Assembly (NCBI RefSeq): GCF_003201355.1
Contig: NZ_QICL01000031.1
Span: 1 to 54,607, forward strand
Origin: Indolivaga alginatilytica
Lineage (GTDB): Bacteria > Bacteroidota > Bacteroidia > Bacteroidales > Dysgonomonadaceae
DNA length: 54,607 bases
Direction of reading: 5' to 3'
This document shows, piece by piece, positions 37,086 to 45,246 of the stretch. The notes under the pieces were generated by a model. The model saw nothing but the letters and a program-made list of their open reading frames with translations. It made no database searches and was not told the DNA's origin. The position numbers and the translations under genes are program-made. The stretch's first letter is position 1, and every line of letters begins with the position of its first letter.

Positions 37086-37587
37086 GCAGGATAAAACAAA
37101 AGCGAAGAGCCGTCAGATAGAGATACCCAATCAGAATACCCTGCTTTCAACTATCAGTCAGGTTCATAAAGCAGGAGATCTTTCGCAGAGTATAGTATCT
37201 AAGGAACCGGAACAAATTGAACCCGAAAAGGCAGAAAATAATCTAACTACTGACCATCAACCAAAAAAAGAGTTAGAAGAATCTCCAATTGCCGAAAGTA
37301 AGCCTGTAAGCCTTCATCAAAAACGAAAGAGAGGCAATCAACCGGATGAGTCGTATTATAAGAGTACGTTTCTCACTAAAAGCGAATCGGGTTCCCGAAA
37401 GAATGTTTATATCAATCAGGAGCTGCACAAGACGGTTTCAAATATTGCGAGTGCGGCAAGAATAATAGATGGTAAGATTGTTACTGTCGGGGGATATATA
37501 GATAATGTTCTTGCCGAACATTTTGAAGCCAATAGGGAGGAGATTAATGCTTTATACCGTATCGGGAAGAATGACCTGGTTAAATAA
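37078..37587 (+). CDS. DUF3408 conjugal protein (TraB-like)
   Basis: 169 residues. A disordered, charged N-terminal two-thirds leads to a C-terminal ribbon-helix-helix-like domain with YYKSTFLTKSESGSRKNVYI and IVTVGGYIDNVLAEHFE, characteristic of DUF3408 proteins that follow parA in these elements. Confidence 0.82.
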   Translation: MSEQDKTKAKSRQIEIPNQNTLLSTISQVHKAGDLSQSIVSKEPEQIEPEKAENNLTTDHQPKKELEESPIAESKPVSLHQKRKRGNQPDESYYKSTFLTKSESGSRKNVYINQELHKTVSNIASAARIIDGKIVTVGGYIDNVLAEHFEANREEINALYRIGKNDLVK

Positions 37588-37620
37588 TATTCAAAATTTA
37601 AGACTAAAACTAAAACTAAA

Positions 37621-38286
37621 ATGGAAATAGATATAGATGCAGAGAAAATAAAAATGGCAGTATTGGCTGTAGCCTGTCTGTATATGGCAGGCTTGAATTT
37701 GTGGATACTTTTCAAAGATTGGTTTAATGAGTGGTATAGAAAGAAAAAAGATAGAAAAGTAGCACGGAGAAACAGCGTAGAGTTAGATGAGCGGGGTATT
37801 CCGAGCTTTGTGGGTAAATCAAAAACAGATACACGACTTTTGGCTTCTTTGAAAAACAAGCAACAGCAGATAGAAGAGAATAAACCAATACAAGCTATTC
37901 CTATGGAACCAACGCTTGGTAGAAAAGAGCCGGAACCGGTAACTAAATCAACGAATGATCTGCCGGTTAGTTCAGAGGAGGAATTCATCTTGTGTTCAGG
38001 TTATGACAAAAGCGATGCTGAATTGGCAGGCAATCAATCTTTCATGATTGATGAGTTTGAGTTGATGGCTAAATCTTTACAAGGTAAACCAATAACTAAG
38101 GGAGAAGAACAACAGGTGGCGGGAATAATAATCAGAGCTAAGGGTACTGATTTATATGAACAGATGGTCAGTCAGATCGATGGAGCTAAACAGCGGGCGT
38201 TAATTGTACTGAAAGAGTATGAGGCTGAAGAGTCTATAAGCGGTGGCTCTAAAAATGGGGGTTTTGATTTGAGTAGGTATGTTTAG
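37621..38286 (+). CDS. DUF4122 conjugal protein; its 3' end is duplicated at 44712
   Basis: 221 residues: N-terminal hydrophobic helix (MAVLAVACLYMAGLNLWILF), charged middle, C-terminal domain from about 130 (KSDAELAGNQSFMIDEFELM … GGFDLSRYV). Third gene of the tra operon. From codon ~131 onward the DNA recurs at 44712-44987 with about 87% identity. The next tra genes (DUF4134/TraE onward) are missing, so this operon cannot support conjugation by itself. Confidence 0.8.
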   Translation: MEIDIDAEKIKMAVLAVACLYMAGLNLWILFKDWFNEWYRKKKDRKVARRNSVELDERGIPSFVGKSKTDTRLLASLKNKQQQIEENKPIQAIPMEPTLGRKEPEPVTKSTNDLPVSSEEEFILCSGYDKSDAELAGNQSFMIDEFELMAKSLQGKPITKGEEQQVAGIIIRAKGTDLYEQMVSQIDGAKQRALIVLKEYEAEESISGGSKNGGFDLSRYV

Positions 38287-38331
38287 GAATAATGGTGAAA
38301 TATATCTCACGAATAGGAGTGCTAGTCGGAT
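38011..38331 (+). repeat. DUF4122 3'-end repeat, copy 1 (left boundary of module A)
   Basis: About 321 bp, starting at AGCGATGCTGAATT inside the DUF4122 gene and ending at AGTCGGAT, 45 bp past its stop. Direct repeat of 44712-45031. If module A inserted here by site-specific recombination, this copy was brought in by the module and restored the gene's reading frame. Confidence 0.75.
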
Positions 38332-38343
38332 CATTAATTCAAT

Positions 38344-38382
38344 AAATAGCTGTATATCAATTATTTATACAGCTATTTGTTT
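38344..38382. terminator. Bidirectional terminator between DUF4122 and the CBASS genes
   Basis: Stem AAATAGCTGTATA / TATACAGCTATTT, loop about 9 nt, T-rich after it. It serves the convergent DUF4122 gene (+) and TIR-STING gene (-). Confidence 0.7.
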
Positions 38383-38431
38383 TAAGATCATGAAACTATT
38401 GAAATCAATATCTGATTCAGCTAATCAAAAA

Positions 38432-39379
38432 TTACGGCTCAGTGATAAACTCTACAAATTCCTTACAAAAGGCATCATTAGCTACTAGCTTTCTCAAAAC
38501 CATTTCAAAATTTCTTAGTTCACGCTCCTCCAATAATTTTTGTTCGGTAGATTTACCAATATGACCAACCCTTAAGTACATATCAATTGCTTTATCTATC
38601 CCATTGAGTGTTGTTGGCATATCACTAAGGATTAAGCTGTCATAATGACTATCAATTGAAACATATAATGGATATTGTCGATGCTTTGTCTCTATTTGTA
38701 ATTGTTCAAATGAATTCTTTTTATGGTAGATTGTAGCTTTTTTCTTCAAATCAGAATCAAGGTCTTTGGGTAATACTATTTTAAGTTTAGCATTAGTGTA
38801 ATTTTTTCCATTTACAGACATCTCATATCCACTACCAATACTATCACACACTAGTTGTATGAAATTATAAAAATAGCCTATCGCTAAAACCGTGGATGGC
38901 AACATCCCCAAGAATCCAAGTTCTATTTTTTCTTGTATTTCTAATTTTAATTTTGATAAAGTTTTAATTAAAGAATCATCATCAATAATTAAAGAATCGT
39001 CTACATCTTTAGTACAATTAAAATCCGCAATAGTAATTCCCAATAAATCCGAAGGGAGCTTTACTGATTGATCTTTAATTACATATGCTTTATCACGCCC
39101 CAATCGACCTAAAAATAGACCATATTCAAATATGACATTATCTCTTGCCGTGGCAAAATCTTGTTTGCGAGAGATTGTATGATCATCTTGCGTAAAAACC
39201 ATGAAGCCAAAATCAAATAGGCTTGCTTCTTTCATTAATGTTTCAAGAAAATTTTCATTATATTTGAAAATATTGTCAGTCCAAAGGAAACATTCATACT
39301 CATCACTAAAGAAATCTTTAATTTTTTCAGCAACATTTAATCCTTCCTTAGAGGATCCTATAAAAATTCGTGGTTTCAT
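38432..39379 (-). CDS. TIR-STING CBASS effector
   Basis: 315 residues. The N-terminal TIR-type domain (1-125) has IFIGSSKEG and RDNVIFEYGLFLGRLGRDKA with the probable NADase glutamate E85. The C-terminal prokaryotic STING domain (about 157-305) has LPSTVLAIGYFYNF (161-174), LKIVLPKDL and the ligand-lid DMPTTL (253-258). Bacteroidetes TIR-STING proteins bind cyclic di-GMP made by their CD-NTase, form filaments and degrade NAD+, killing the infected cell. The gene overlaps the CD-NTase gene by 4 bp downstream of it, the usual operon order. GC content is visibly low. Confidence 0.88.
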   Translation of the reverse strand: MKPRIFIGSSKEGLNVAEKIKDFFSDEYECFLWTDNIFKYNENFLETLMKEASLFDFGFMVFTQDDHTISRKQDFATARDNVIFEYGLFLGRLGRDKAYVIKDQSVKLPSDLLGITIADFNCTKDVDDSLIIDDDSLIKTLSKLKLEIQEKIELGFLGMLPSTVLAIGYFYNFIQLVCDSIGSGYEMSVNGKNYTNAKLKIVLPKDLDSDLKKKATIYHKKNSFEQLQIETKHRQYPLYVSIDSHYDSLILSDMPTTLNGIDKAIDMYLRVGHIGKSTEQKLLEERELRNFEMVLRKLVANDAFCKEFVEFITEP

Positions 39380-40434
39380 GCTATTATTTTAAAATGTATT
39401 AAATCTTTTATTATTTGATCAAGTTCATAACTTAGTTTTTTAAATTCACCCAATTTACCAGGTTTTCCATTGAAAATATATTCACGTCCATCAACTGAAA
39501 CTATACTATTAGCGTAATATGGATCTGAACTTATTTTGGTGAAATTATTGTATAAAACTATTGCTAATTCCAAATATGTAGAGTTTTTATATTCATCTAT
39601 GGAGATATTGTAACAAATTGCATTTATATCAAAACTACTAAATTCTATTTCTTGATCAGAGTCTGCTTTTAATGTTTTTAGGAACCGTATCATCTTTTTT
39701 AAGCGCCCTTGTGTTTCTGTACTCCTTTCATTGATTCTATTGATGCTAATGAATGGATAATCTGAAGATTCTCTAGTATTGGTGGATTTATTGTAAATCT
39801 GCACACCTCTATTGTCACCCTTATCGTTTATTATTGATCGCACATCATCATACCAAGAGGCAGTGACAATATCTACATCTCGGTGTAAATCAAGATTTCT
39901 AATTTTGATAGATTTAGGTTTAGATATGTCGCATTTGGTATATTTCCGAATCAAAATATCTTCACTTTTCAATCTGATATCTCTCAAATCCTGGAGACAA
40001 TTACCTTGATATGGTGTTAAATTTAACTCCCTGTTTAGTTTCTCGATTTGTGTCCTATAGAAATTTTGTTTCTCAGTTTCCGAATCAAGAATTTTATCTA
40101 CATTATAACGATCCCAACTGTAAAATTTTTCAGAAATTGTCAATAAATCAATGTCACTATATCCTTTAATATGTGTTCTTGTCATAACAGAGCCTTGATA
40201 CCTATAAGTGACATTTGTTAGCTCTTTCTGTAAATGAGTTTTAACACGTTCCCCTGCTTCTATCGTTTTTTGTGTATAACTTTGGTCAACTTCATTCATT
40301 GCAATCTTTATATACTTAAGTATATCTTGTTTATCATCTGCAAATGCACTGAACATTTTCCTTTCTACTAACAAATCTTGATCAGGGTTCTGACGTGATA
40401 AGGTTTTAGACAATAGTGTACTGTAGTTTCTCAT
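39376..40434 (-). CDS. cdnE: CD-NTase (CdnE-like) cyclic-nucleotide synthase of CBASS
   Basis: 352 residues from the ATG at 40434; an upstream in-frame ATG at 40494 would add 20 hydrophobic residues not expected in this family. Nucleotidyltransferase signature YQGSVMTRTHIKGYSDIDLL gives GS at 81-82 and metal ligands D94/D96; the third acidic residue is in HRDVDIV (about 186-188). CD-NTases paired with TIR-STING make 3',3'-cyclic di-GMP; that product is inferred from the effector. First gene of the two-gene type I CBASS operon. Confidence 0.85.
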   Translation of the reverse strand: MRNYSTLLSKTLSRQNPDQDLLVERKMFSAFADDKQDILKYIKIAMNEVDQSYTQKTIEAGERVKTHLQKELTNVTYRYQGSVMTRTHIKGYSDIDLLTISEKFYSWDRYNVDKILDSETEKQNFYRTQIEKLNRELNLTPYQGNCLQDLRDIRLKSEDILIRKYTKCDISKPKSIKIRNLDLHRDVDIVTASWYDDVRSIINDKGDNRGVQIYNKSTNTRESSDYPFISINRINERSTETQGRLKKMIRFLKTLKADSDQEIEFSSFDINAICYNISIDEYKNSTYLELAIVLYNNFTKISSDPYYANSIVSVDGREYIFNGKPGKLGEFKKLSYELDQIIKDLIHFKIIA

Positions 40435-40741
40435 GTTGTATCTTTTTTTAATATTTAAAAAAATAAAAGCAAAATTAATGCCAATAGGAAACAAAATATT
40501 ACACCTGACAAATTGTTTTTATTTAAATGCAACAAGCTGACATAATGTCATTTATATAGAAAATAACTCTAAGCTTAAAAAGATAATCAAATTATTTTTA
40601 TTAAATTTTATTAAATTTAGCAATAATCACAGCAGTCATAATCATCAATGACTACTATCAGTTTCTCCTATAAATTATTAATCAGATTAAAGCTATGCTA
40701 ACAGGATAAGCGGCTATAATGCCGCTTATCATTTATAATAG

Positions 40742-41323
40742 ATGGGAACTAAATCATATGACATCTTATCATCTCTTGTTCCGGGCTTTATAATGCTATT
40801 GTCTTATTTGCCATTTTTCGGATATCAATATGATAAGGATTATGTAATTGGTTATACAGCAATTGCATTTGGCTTAGGTTATCTCTTAAATACCCTAGGT
40901 AGTTGGCTGGAAAATTTCTTCTTCTTTACATGGGGAGGAGTTCCATCTTCCAATCTCTTAGAAGGAAAAGGTATTAAGAGAGTAAAAGTTTACAACCATG
41001 AGTCAATAAAAAGTAGCTTGAAGAAATAAACTTCTAATCAAGCTGCTTGTAATAAAGAATAATTTAATATTGCAATGAGACATGTATTTACATCCAAGGA
41101 TCATAGAGCGGAGGATTTTAGTAATAGCTATGCTTTCTCCAGAACTATGCTAACTTGTGCTATTATTAGTTCTATTGTCATCATTATAACCTATTATGAT
41201 GACTGGAGAGCATACCTGGCTATTCCTGTTGTCATAATATTTTGGTATTGGGCTAAACAAAGAGGATATTACTTTGCTAAAGAGATTTTGCAAATTTATT
41301 CTAAAATAGAAAATGTCAAATAA
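40742..41323 (+). pseudogene. Defence-associated membrane protein with two in-frame TAA stops
   Basis: A single frame runs from ATG 40742 to 41323, interrupted only by TAA at 41027-41029 and at 41060-41062. Before: two or three membrane helices (SLVPGFIMLLSYLPFF, IGYTAIAFGLGYLLNTLGSW). After: MRHVFTSKDHRAEDFSNSYAFSRTMLTCAII and another helix pair. Both halves read like one ~190-residue membrane protein, of a kind I associate with small helper proteins in defence islands. It is either a pseudogene or two short ORFs. It is divergent from cdnE; the intergenic 40435-40741 is AT-rich without other genes. Confidence 0.6.
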
Positions 41324-41354
41324 TAATCTAGAATAAGACCTTGTTTTATTAGAT

Positions 41355-41383
41355 AAAAAGCGAACAAATCCTGTTCACTTTTA
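41355..41383. terminator. Terminator at the cargo/RhuM boundary, module A
   Basis: AAAAGCGAACA / TGTTCACTTTT with a 5-nt loop. It has the same place relative to the RhuM-like gene as the hairpin at 49425-49454 in module B, marking the end of the variable cargo. Confidence 0.65.
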
Positions 41384-41409
41384 ATGATATAATTATAATC
41401 AAACCTCTT

Positions 41410-41814
41410 CTAATTCAATGATATATTATCAAAATCATACCGAAACACAATAGCCGACTTGCTTTCCTTTTGTCTACAAATTCTATCCATTACCCATTTT
41501 CTAAAAATCTCCGCATTCCTAGACTTAATACGATAAGCCAAAGCAATAATTGCATCTAGGTTGTAGTAAACTGCTTGCCGTTCTGTATAATTACTAGAGT
41601 TGACTGCGTATCTGTAAGTATAAGAAACTTCATCTTCCCGCAAGACACCCGATTTGAAGATAGCCCGAAGGTTATTGTTAATCGTTTGAGTATGGACACC
41701 AAATAAGAATGCAATTTCATAATGTGTGAGCCACACTGTCCCGTTTATCGGTTTGAAAATAACTTCTGTGTTATTGTTCTCATCTGTACTGATATATAAT
41801 TTGCCTGTTTCCAT
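41410..41814 (-). CDS. RhuM-like DNA-binding protein, module A copy
   Basis: 134 residues. N-terminal wHTH-like region: VWLTHYEIAFLFGVHTQTINNNLRAIF (about 27-53), then YYNLDAIIALAYRIKSRNAEIFRKWV, the conserved core of RhuM/Fic-associated HTH proteins; full RhuM proteins are over twice this length. The copy at 49475-49879 is about 85% identical, and the last ~45 bp at the 3' end are the same. It follows intA by about 95 bp in the same direction, so it is part of the recombinase unit; an excision factor or regulator role is inferred. Confidence 0.7.
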   Translation of the reverse strand: METGKLYISTDENNNTEVIFKPINGTVWLTHYEIAFLFGVHTQTINNNLRAIFKSGVLREDEVSYTYRYAVNSSNYTERQAVYYNLDAIIALAYRIKSRNAEIFRKWVMDRICRQKESKSAIVFRYDFDNISLN

Positions 41815-41908
41815 GATGTTGATTTTTAGATTGGTTGATTACTACTGTTAATTTCTTTCTCAGGATACCTCCTGTTTCTCCTGCCGGGTTTGTATACCTT
41901 TTATCCGT

Positions 41909-43147
41909 TTACGCTAAGGTATATTTTCCTTCGATCCGTTCTGCCAGCTTTGTCATATCCTCATTAATTTTGGTACGGGTCGCTTCCGCATAAATCTGGG
42001 TAGTCTTGATCGACAGATGCCCCATCATTCGGCTAACGGTTTCTATCGGCACTCCCCCTGAAAGGCAAATTTCAGTTCCGAACGAGTGCCTACTCATGTG
42101 GTAGCAAAGCCGTTTATTGATTCCGCCAGCTTTTGCCAACTCCTTCAAATGTCCGTTAACACTGGTGGAAGACCGTATCTTGAAAATCTTGCCATCATTA
42201 CCGGAAAACTTCGTATCCTTATACTTGTCGATAATTTTCTTGGGGATATCCAATAAGGGAATATATGAAGTTGCTCCTGTTTTCTGCCTATTCAAGATAA
42301 TCCATAGGCTACCGTCTGCCTGTTGTTGAATATCCGTATATTGCAAATTCTTTAAATCAATATAAGAAATGCCCGTAAAGACCGAAAACAGGAACATATC
42401 CCGGACGAAGTTCTGAGCAGGGCTTTTTATTTCTAATTTCATCAGGCGGTCTATCTCGTCATGACAAAGCCACCGAGGATTAGATATTATCTTTTCAGGG
42501 GTATAGTCGAAGAAAGGGTCGTTTCGCAACAATCCCTTGTTAAATGCACGCATTGCCACAGTACGGAACGGTTTCATAGTTGACTTTGCTGTTCTCAAAG
42601 ACAGCCGTGCATCTATTTTTAGGTAATAATCATATTCTTCGATCATTGCCCCATTAACCATACCGAAAGGAATGTCGTGAGAATCGTATTTATGCTTCAA
42701 AAAGCCCTTGAAGTGTCTGTATGCAGCAGGATAAATAGCATAAGAACTGGCAACTATTCTGATTCCGATACTTTTCCGTTTTTCTTCAATCAGTTCAGGG
42801 AACTCCTGCATAACTGTATTTTGAACCGTTCCGATACCCCTAAGTGCATTTTTGAGCAATTCAGCGGTTACAAAACCTTGATTCTCTACCATATTCCGAT
42901 AATACTGTTCTAATTCAGATTTTAAGGTTTCTATCTGCTTGTTGATAGTGAAAACTTCATCGAGCTTGCCGACAGCCATTCCTTTGGCGGCATCCCATTG
43001 TTTTGGCTCAATATCCATTCCGATACTGAAAGCCTTGCTCTCTGCGTCCACACTGATACGCCCCATTATCGGACATTTGCCCGATTTCTTTTTCTTACTC
43101 GTATTGAGATAGAATAAGATGCTAAATGTGCTTCTATTGTATTTCAT
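41909..43147 (-). CDS. Tyrosine recombinase IntA, module A
   Basis: 412 residues: arm-binding domain (STFSILFYLNTSKKKKSGK), core-binding domain and catalytic domain with FTGISYIDLKNL (box I, Ser where Arg is usual, as in IntDOT), HMSRHSFGT (HxxRH), MGHLS and Tyr in TTQIYAE. It is roughly 60% identical to the module B protein at 49891. Compared with that copy the C-terminus ends early at TLA: the DNA beyond still matches but contains a stop and a one-base deletion. It lies 27 bp after intB. Confidence 0.88.
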   Translation of the reverse strand: MKYNRSTFSILFYLNTSKKKKSGKCPIMGRISVDAESKAFSIGMDIEPKQWDAAKGMAVGKLDEVFTINKQIETLKSELEQYYRNMVENQGFVTAELLKNALRGIGTVQNTVMQEFPELIEEKRKSIGIRIVASSYAIYPAAYRHFKGFLKHKYDSHDIPFGMVNGAMIEEYDYYLKIDARLSLRTAKSTMKPFRTVAMRAFNKGLLRNDPFFDYTPEKIISNPRWLCHDEIDRLMKLEIKSPAQNFVRDMFLFSVFTGISYIDLKNLQYTDIQQQADGSLWIILNRQKTGATSYIPLLDIPKKIIDKYKDTKFSGNDGKIFKIRSSTSVNGHLKELAKAGGINKRLCYHMSRHSFGTEICLSGGVPIETVSRMMGHLSIKTTQIYAEATRTKINEDMTKLAERIEGKYTLA

Positions 43148-43174
43148 AATTGTGTATAGTTGATTCTTGTTATT

Positions 43175-44425
43175 CTACCGGTTACTTGTCGGATAATCAA
43201 ATTTATCCGTAAGGCGTATAGATAATTGTTTCATATCGTTGCCGATTTTCTCGTTATTGACCCGGGCGTAGCGTTGAGTAGTCCGTATATCCCTGTGCCC
43301 GAGCATCTTGCTAACACTCTCTATGGGAACTCCCTGAGAGAGGCATATTTGCGAAGCAAAGCTATGACGGCTTTGATGGTAGGTCACGTTCTTGTCTATC
43401 TTACAATGTGTGGCTATTGTTTTCAAGGTATTGCCTATGGTTGTTTGCGTAGGTATGCAGAATAGGTAATCTCCCTCTGCACACCCTCTGTATTTTTCTA
43501 TTATCTGTATGGGAATATCCAGCAGTTTAACGTTAAATGGAACGCCTGTTTTCTGCCGTGATGAACAAATCCACAGGCTACCGTCTTTTTCCGTGATGAT
43601 TTCTTTGCATGTAAGTTTTTTAAGGTCGGCATATGAGATACCGGTGAACGAGGAAAACACGAACATATCACGAATGAAGCAGAGCTTTGAGCAAGGAAGA
43701 GGTGTTGAAATAAACCGTTCCAACTCTTCTTTTGTGAGCGAGCGTGTTTTTATCTCAGGTTTTTCCGGTTTAAATCCCCCAAAAGGTGGACGGTTGATTA
43801 AATTCCTGTTCAGGGCTATGCGTGCGACTTTTTGCAGATAGATAATATCTGTAATTGCCGAACCCGCCATTAATCCGCATTCCACCCGCAAATAGAAATC
43901 AAAGGCTTCAATGAAAGGCAAATCCAGTCGGCAAAGGGATATGTCTCGGATTTTATACTTCCCCCGAATAAAGGATTTGAGATGTTTATACGTTTTCTGA
44001 TAATTTTGATAGGTTGATGCGGAACGGTCTATACCAATCCTCGTTTGGAACTCCCGCATCATTTCCTCAAACAAAACAAGCAGGGTTTTCTGTGTGGATG
44101 CGATTCCTTGATAAGCGTTCTTAACGTCAATAGCCGTTACCGTTCCGGTGCGCTCTAAAATATCTTTGTAGTGAGAATGTATCAGGAGATTAATTTTGTT
44201 AATCTCCCTGTTGAGTTCAACGGCAACACGGCTTTTGCCGACTGCCCGTCCTGATTTGACATGCCAAAGGTGTTCAGTAACAGATAATTTGGAACTGAAC
44301 TGGGCGATACTATTCCCGATAATGATTTTCCCGATAATCGGATATGCTACATTCTCTCCGGCATTGTTTTTCTCAAGCCTACTTTCTCTTTTCAGGTAAA
44401 AAGATACCTTTAATTTGTTGTTCAT
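43175..44425 (-). CDS. Tyrosine recombinase IntB, module A
   Basis: 416 residues from MNNKLKVSFYLKRE; an ATG three codons earlier is possible, but this start matches the sibling at 51470-52720. Catalytic motifs: FTGISYADLKKL (Ser at box I), HQSRHSFAS, LGHRD and Tyr in TTQRYAR. First gene of the int pair and located about 290 bp from the module's right junction, as expected for the integrase nearest its att site. Distinct from IntA, so the pair is not a recent duplication. Confidence 0.88.
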   Translation of the reverse strand: MNNKLKVSFYLKRESRLEKNNAGENVAYPIIGKIIIGNSIAQFSSKLSVTEHLWHVKSGRAVGKSRVAVELNREINKINLLIHSHYKDILERTGTVTAIDVKNAYQGIASTQKTLLVLFEEMMREFQTRIGIDRSASTYQNYQKTYKHLKSFIRGKYKIRDISLCRLDLPFIEAFDFYLRVECGLMAGSAITDIIYLQKVARIALNRNLINRPPFGGFKPEKPEIKTRSLTKEELERFISTPLPCSKLCFIRDMFVFSSFTGISYADLKKLTCKEIITEKDGSLWICSSRQKTGVPFNVKLLDIPIQIIEKYRGCAEGDYLFCIPTQTTIGNTLKTIATHCKIDKNVTYHQSRHSFASQICLSQGVPIESVSKMLGHRDIRTTQRYARVNNEKIGNDMKQLSIRLTDKFDYPTSNR

Positions 44426-44464
44426 AAAACTCACATTTTTAAGTTGATAAAATTACTCCTTATA

Positions 44465-44711
44465 TGAGTTATTTGAATAATGTAAACAGCAGACAAACAG
44501 TGCTATACTCTACCAATAAAGGTCACCCGATTGCCCTGTTTTGCTCCGTCAAAAATGGGTAACGGTATAGAGACGGAATGTTTGCTTTTTTATGCCAAAT
44601 TTGGCATTTTAGCTACTCGGCACTCAAAGACAGAAACGGACACTCATTCTGATTATTAGTTTGTTACCCTATTTTTCCTTCCTTTGCTTTTTCTATTGTC
44701 AGTTTGAAAAG
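44465..44711. promoter_or_regulatory. Right-end arm region of module A
   Basis: Contains TGAGTTATTTGAAT (44465-44478), GGGTAACGGTATAGAGACGG (44557-44576), an ATGCCAAATTTGGCAT palindrome (44592-44607) and an inverted GTTACCC near 44670. Most of it aligns with 52759-52999, the right end of module B, and the 14-mer and GGGTAACG motif are also at the left end (17225-17292). It ends at the DUF4122 repeat. Confidence 0.65.
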
Positions 44712-45031
44712 AGCGATGCTGAATTAGCAGGTAATCAATCTTTCATGTTTGATGAGTTTGAGTTGATGACTAAATCTCTGCAAGGTAAATCAATAACTAA
44801 GGGAGAAGAACATCAAGTGGCGGAAATAATAATCAGAGCTCAGGGTACTGATTTGTATGAACAGATGGTTAATCAGATTGATGGGGCTAAACAACGGGCT
44901 TTAATTGTACTGAAAGGGTATGAGACTGAAGAGTCTATAAACAGTGGATCTATAAATGGGGGTTTTGATTTGAGTAAGTATGTTTAGGTATAATGGTGAA
45001 AATATTTTACGAATAGGAGTGTTAGTCGGAT
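44712..45031 (+). repeat. DUF4122 3'-end repeat, copy 2, carrying a truncated gene
   Basis: Encodes KSDAELAGNQSFMFDEFELM … GGFDLSKYV (stop at 44985-44987), the last ~92 residues of DUF4122, without a start of its own. About 87% identical in DNA to 38011-38331, including 45 bp after the stop up to AGTCGGAT. The upstream open frame is only the end of the module A arm region. It is the displaced or second copy of the attachment gene end. Confidence 0.8.
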
Positions 45032-45158
45032 GCTATCTGTTGGCATCCGATGTTTGCTAGAGGCGAGGAATAGTGAGAAGATTGCTTATGTTAAAATTGC
45101 AGGAGGAATATTGTATAAGGAAAGTGATGTGATGGTGTTGCTAGAGGGAAACTTCTAA
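45030..45158 (+). pseudogene. Possible HTH (excisionase-like) fragment, 42 aa
   Basis: ATG 45030 opens 42 residues; the end KIAYVKIAGGILYKESDVMVLLEGNF resembles the second half of the Xis/MerR-type HTH domain, as in PFFKVEGRVYYRATDIRVFV of the protein at 32565. The recognition helix is absent, so it is likely a remnant joined to the DUF4122 repeat. Nothing else is seen up to 45246. Confidence 0.35.
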
Positions 45159-45246
45159 AAATTAGGACATTCTATCATGTAAAATATATTTGTATATCTG
45201 TTTTTTATATAACTTTACATTCTATCTAATATTATTATTGTAATCA

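Noticed and set aside
38279-38488. Forward ORF following DUF4122
   Set aside because: It runs through the terminator hairpin and into the 3' end of the TIR-STING gene on the other strand; no family resemblance.
38011-45031. Simple tandem duplication to explain the DUF4122 repeat
   Set aside because: The sequence next to the second copy is the right end of a recombinase module that also occurs at 52759-52999 beside a different gene, which fits integration better than duplication.
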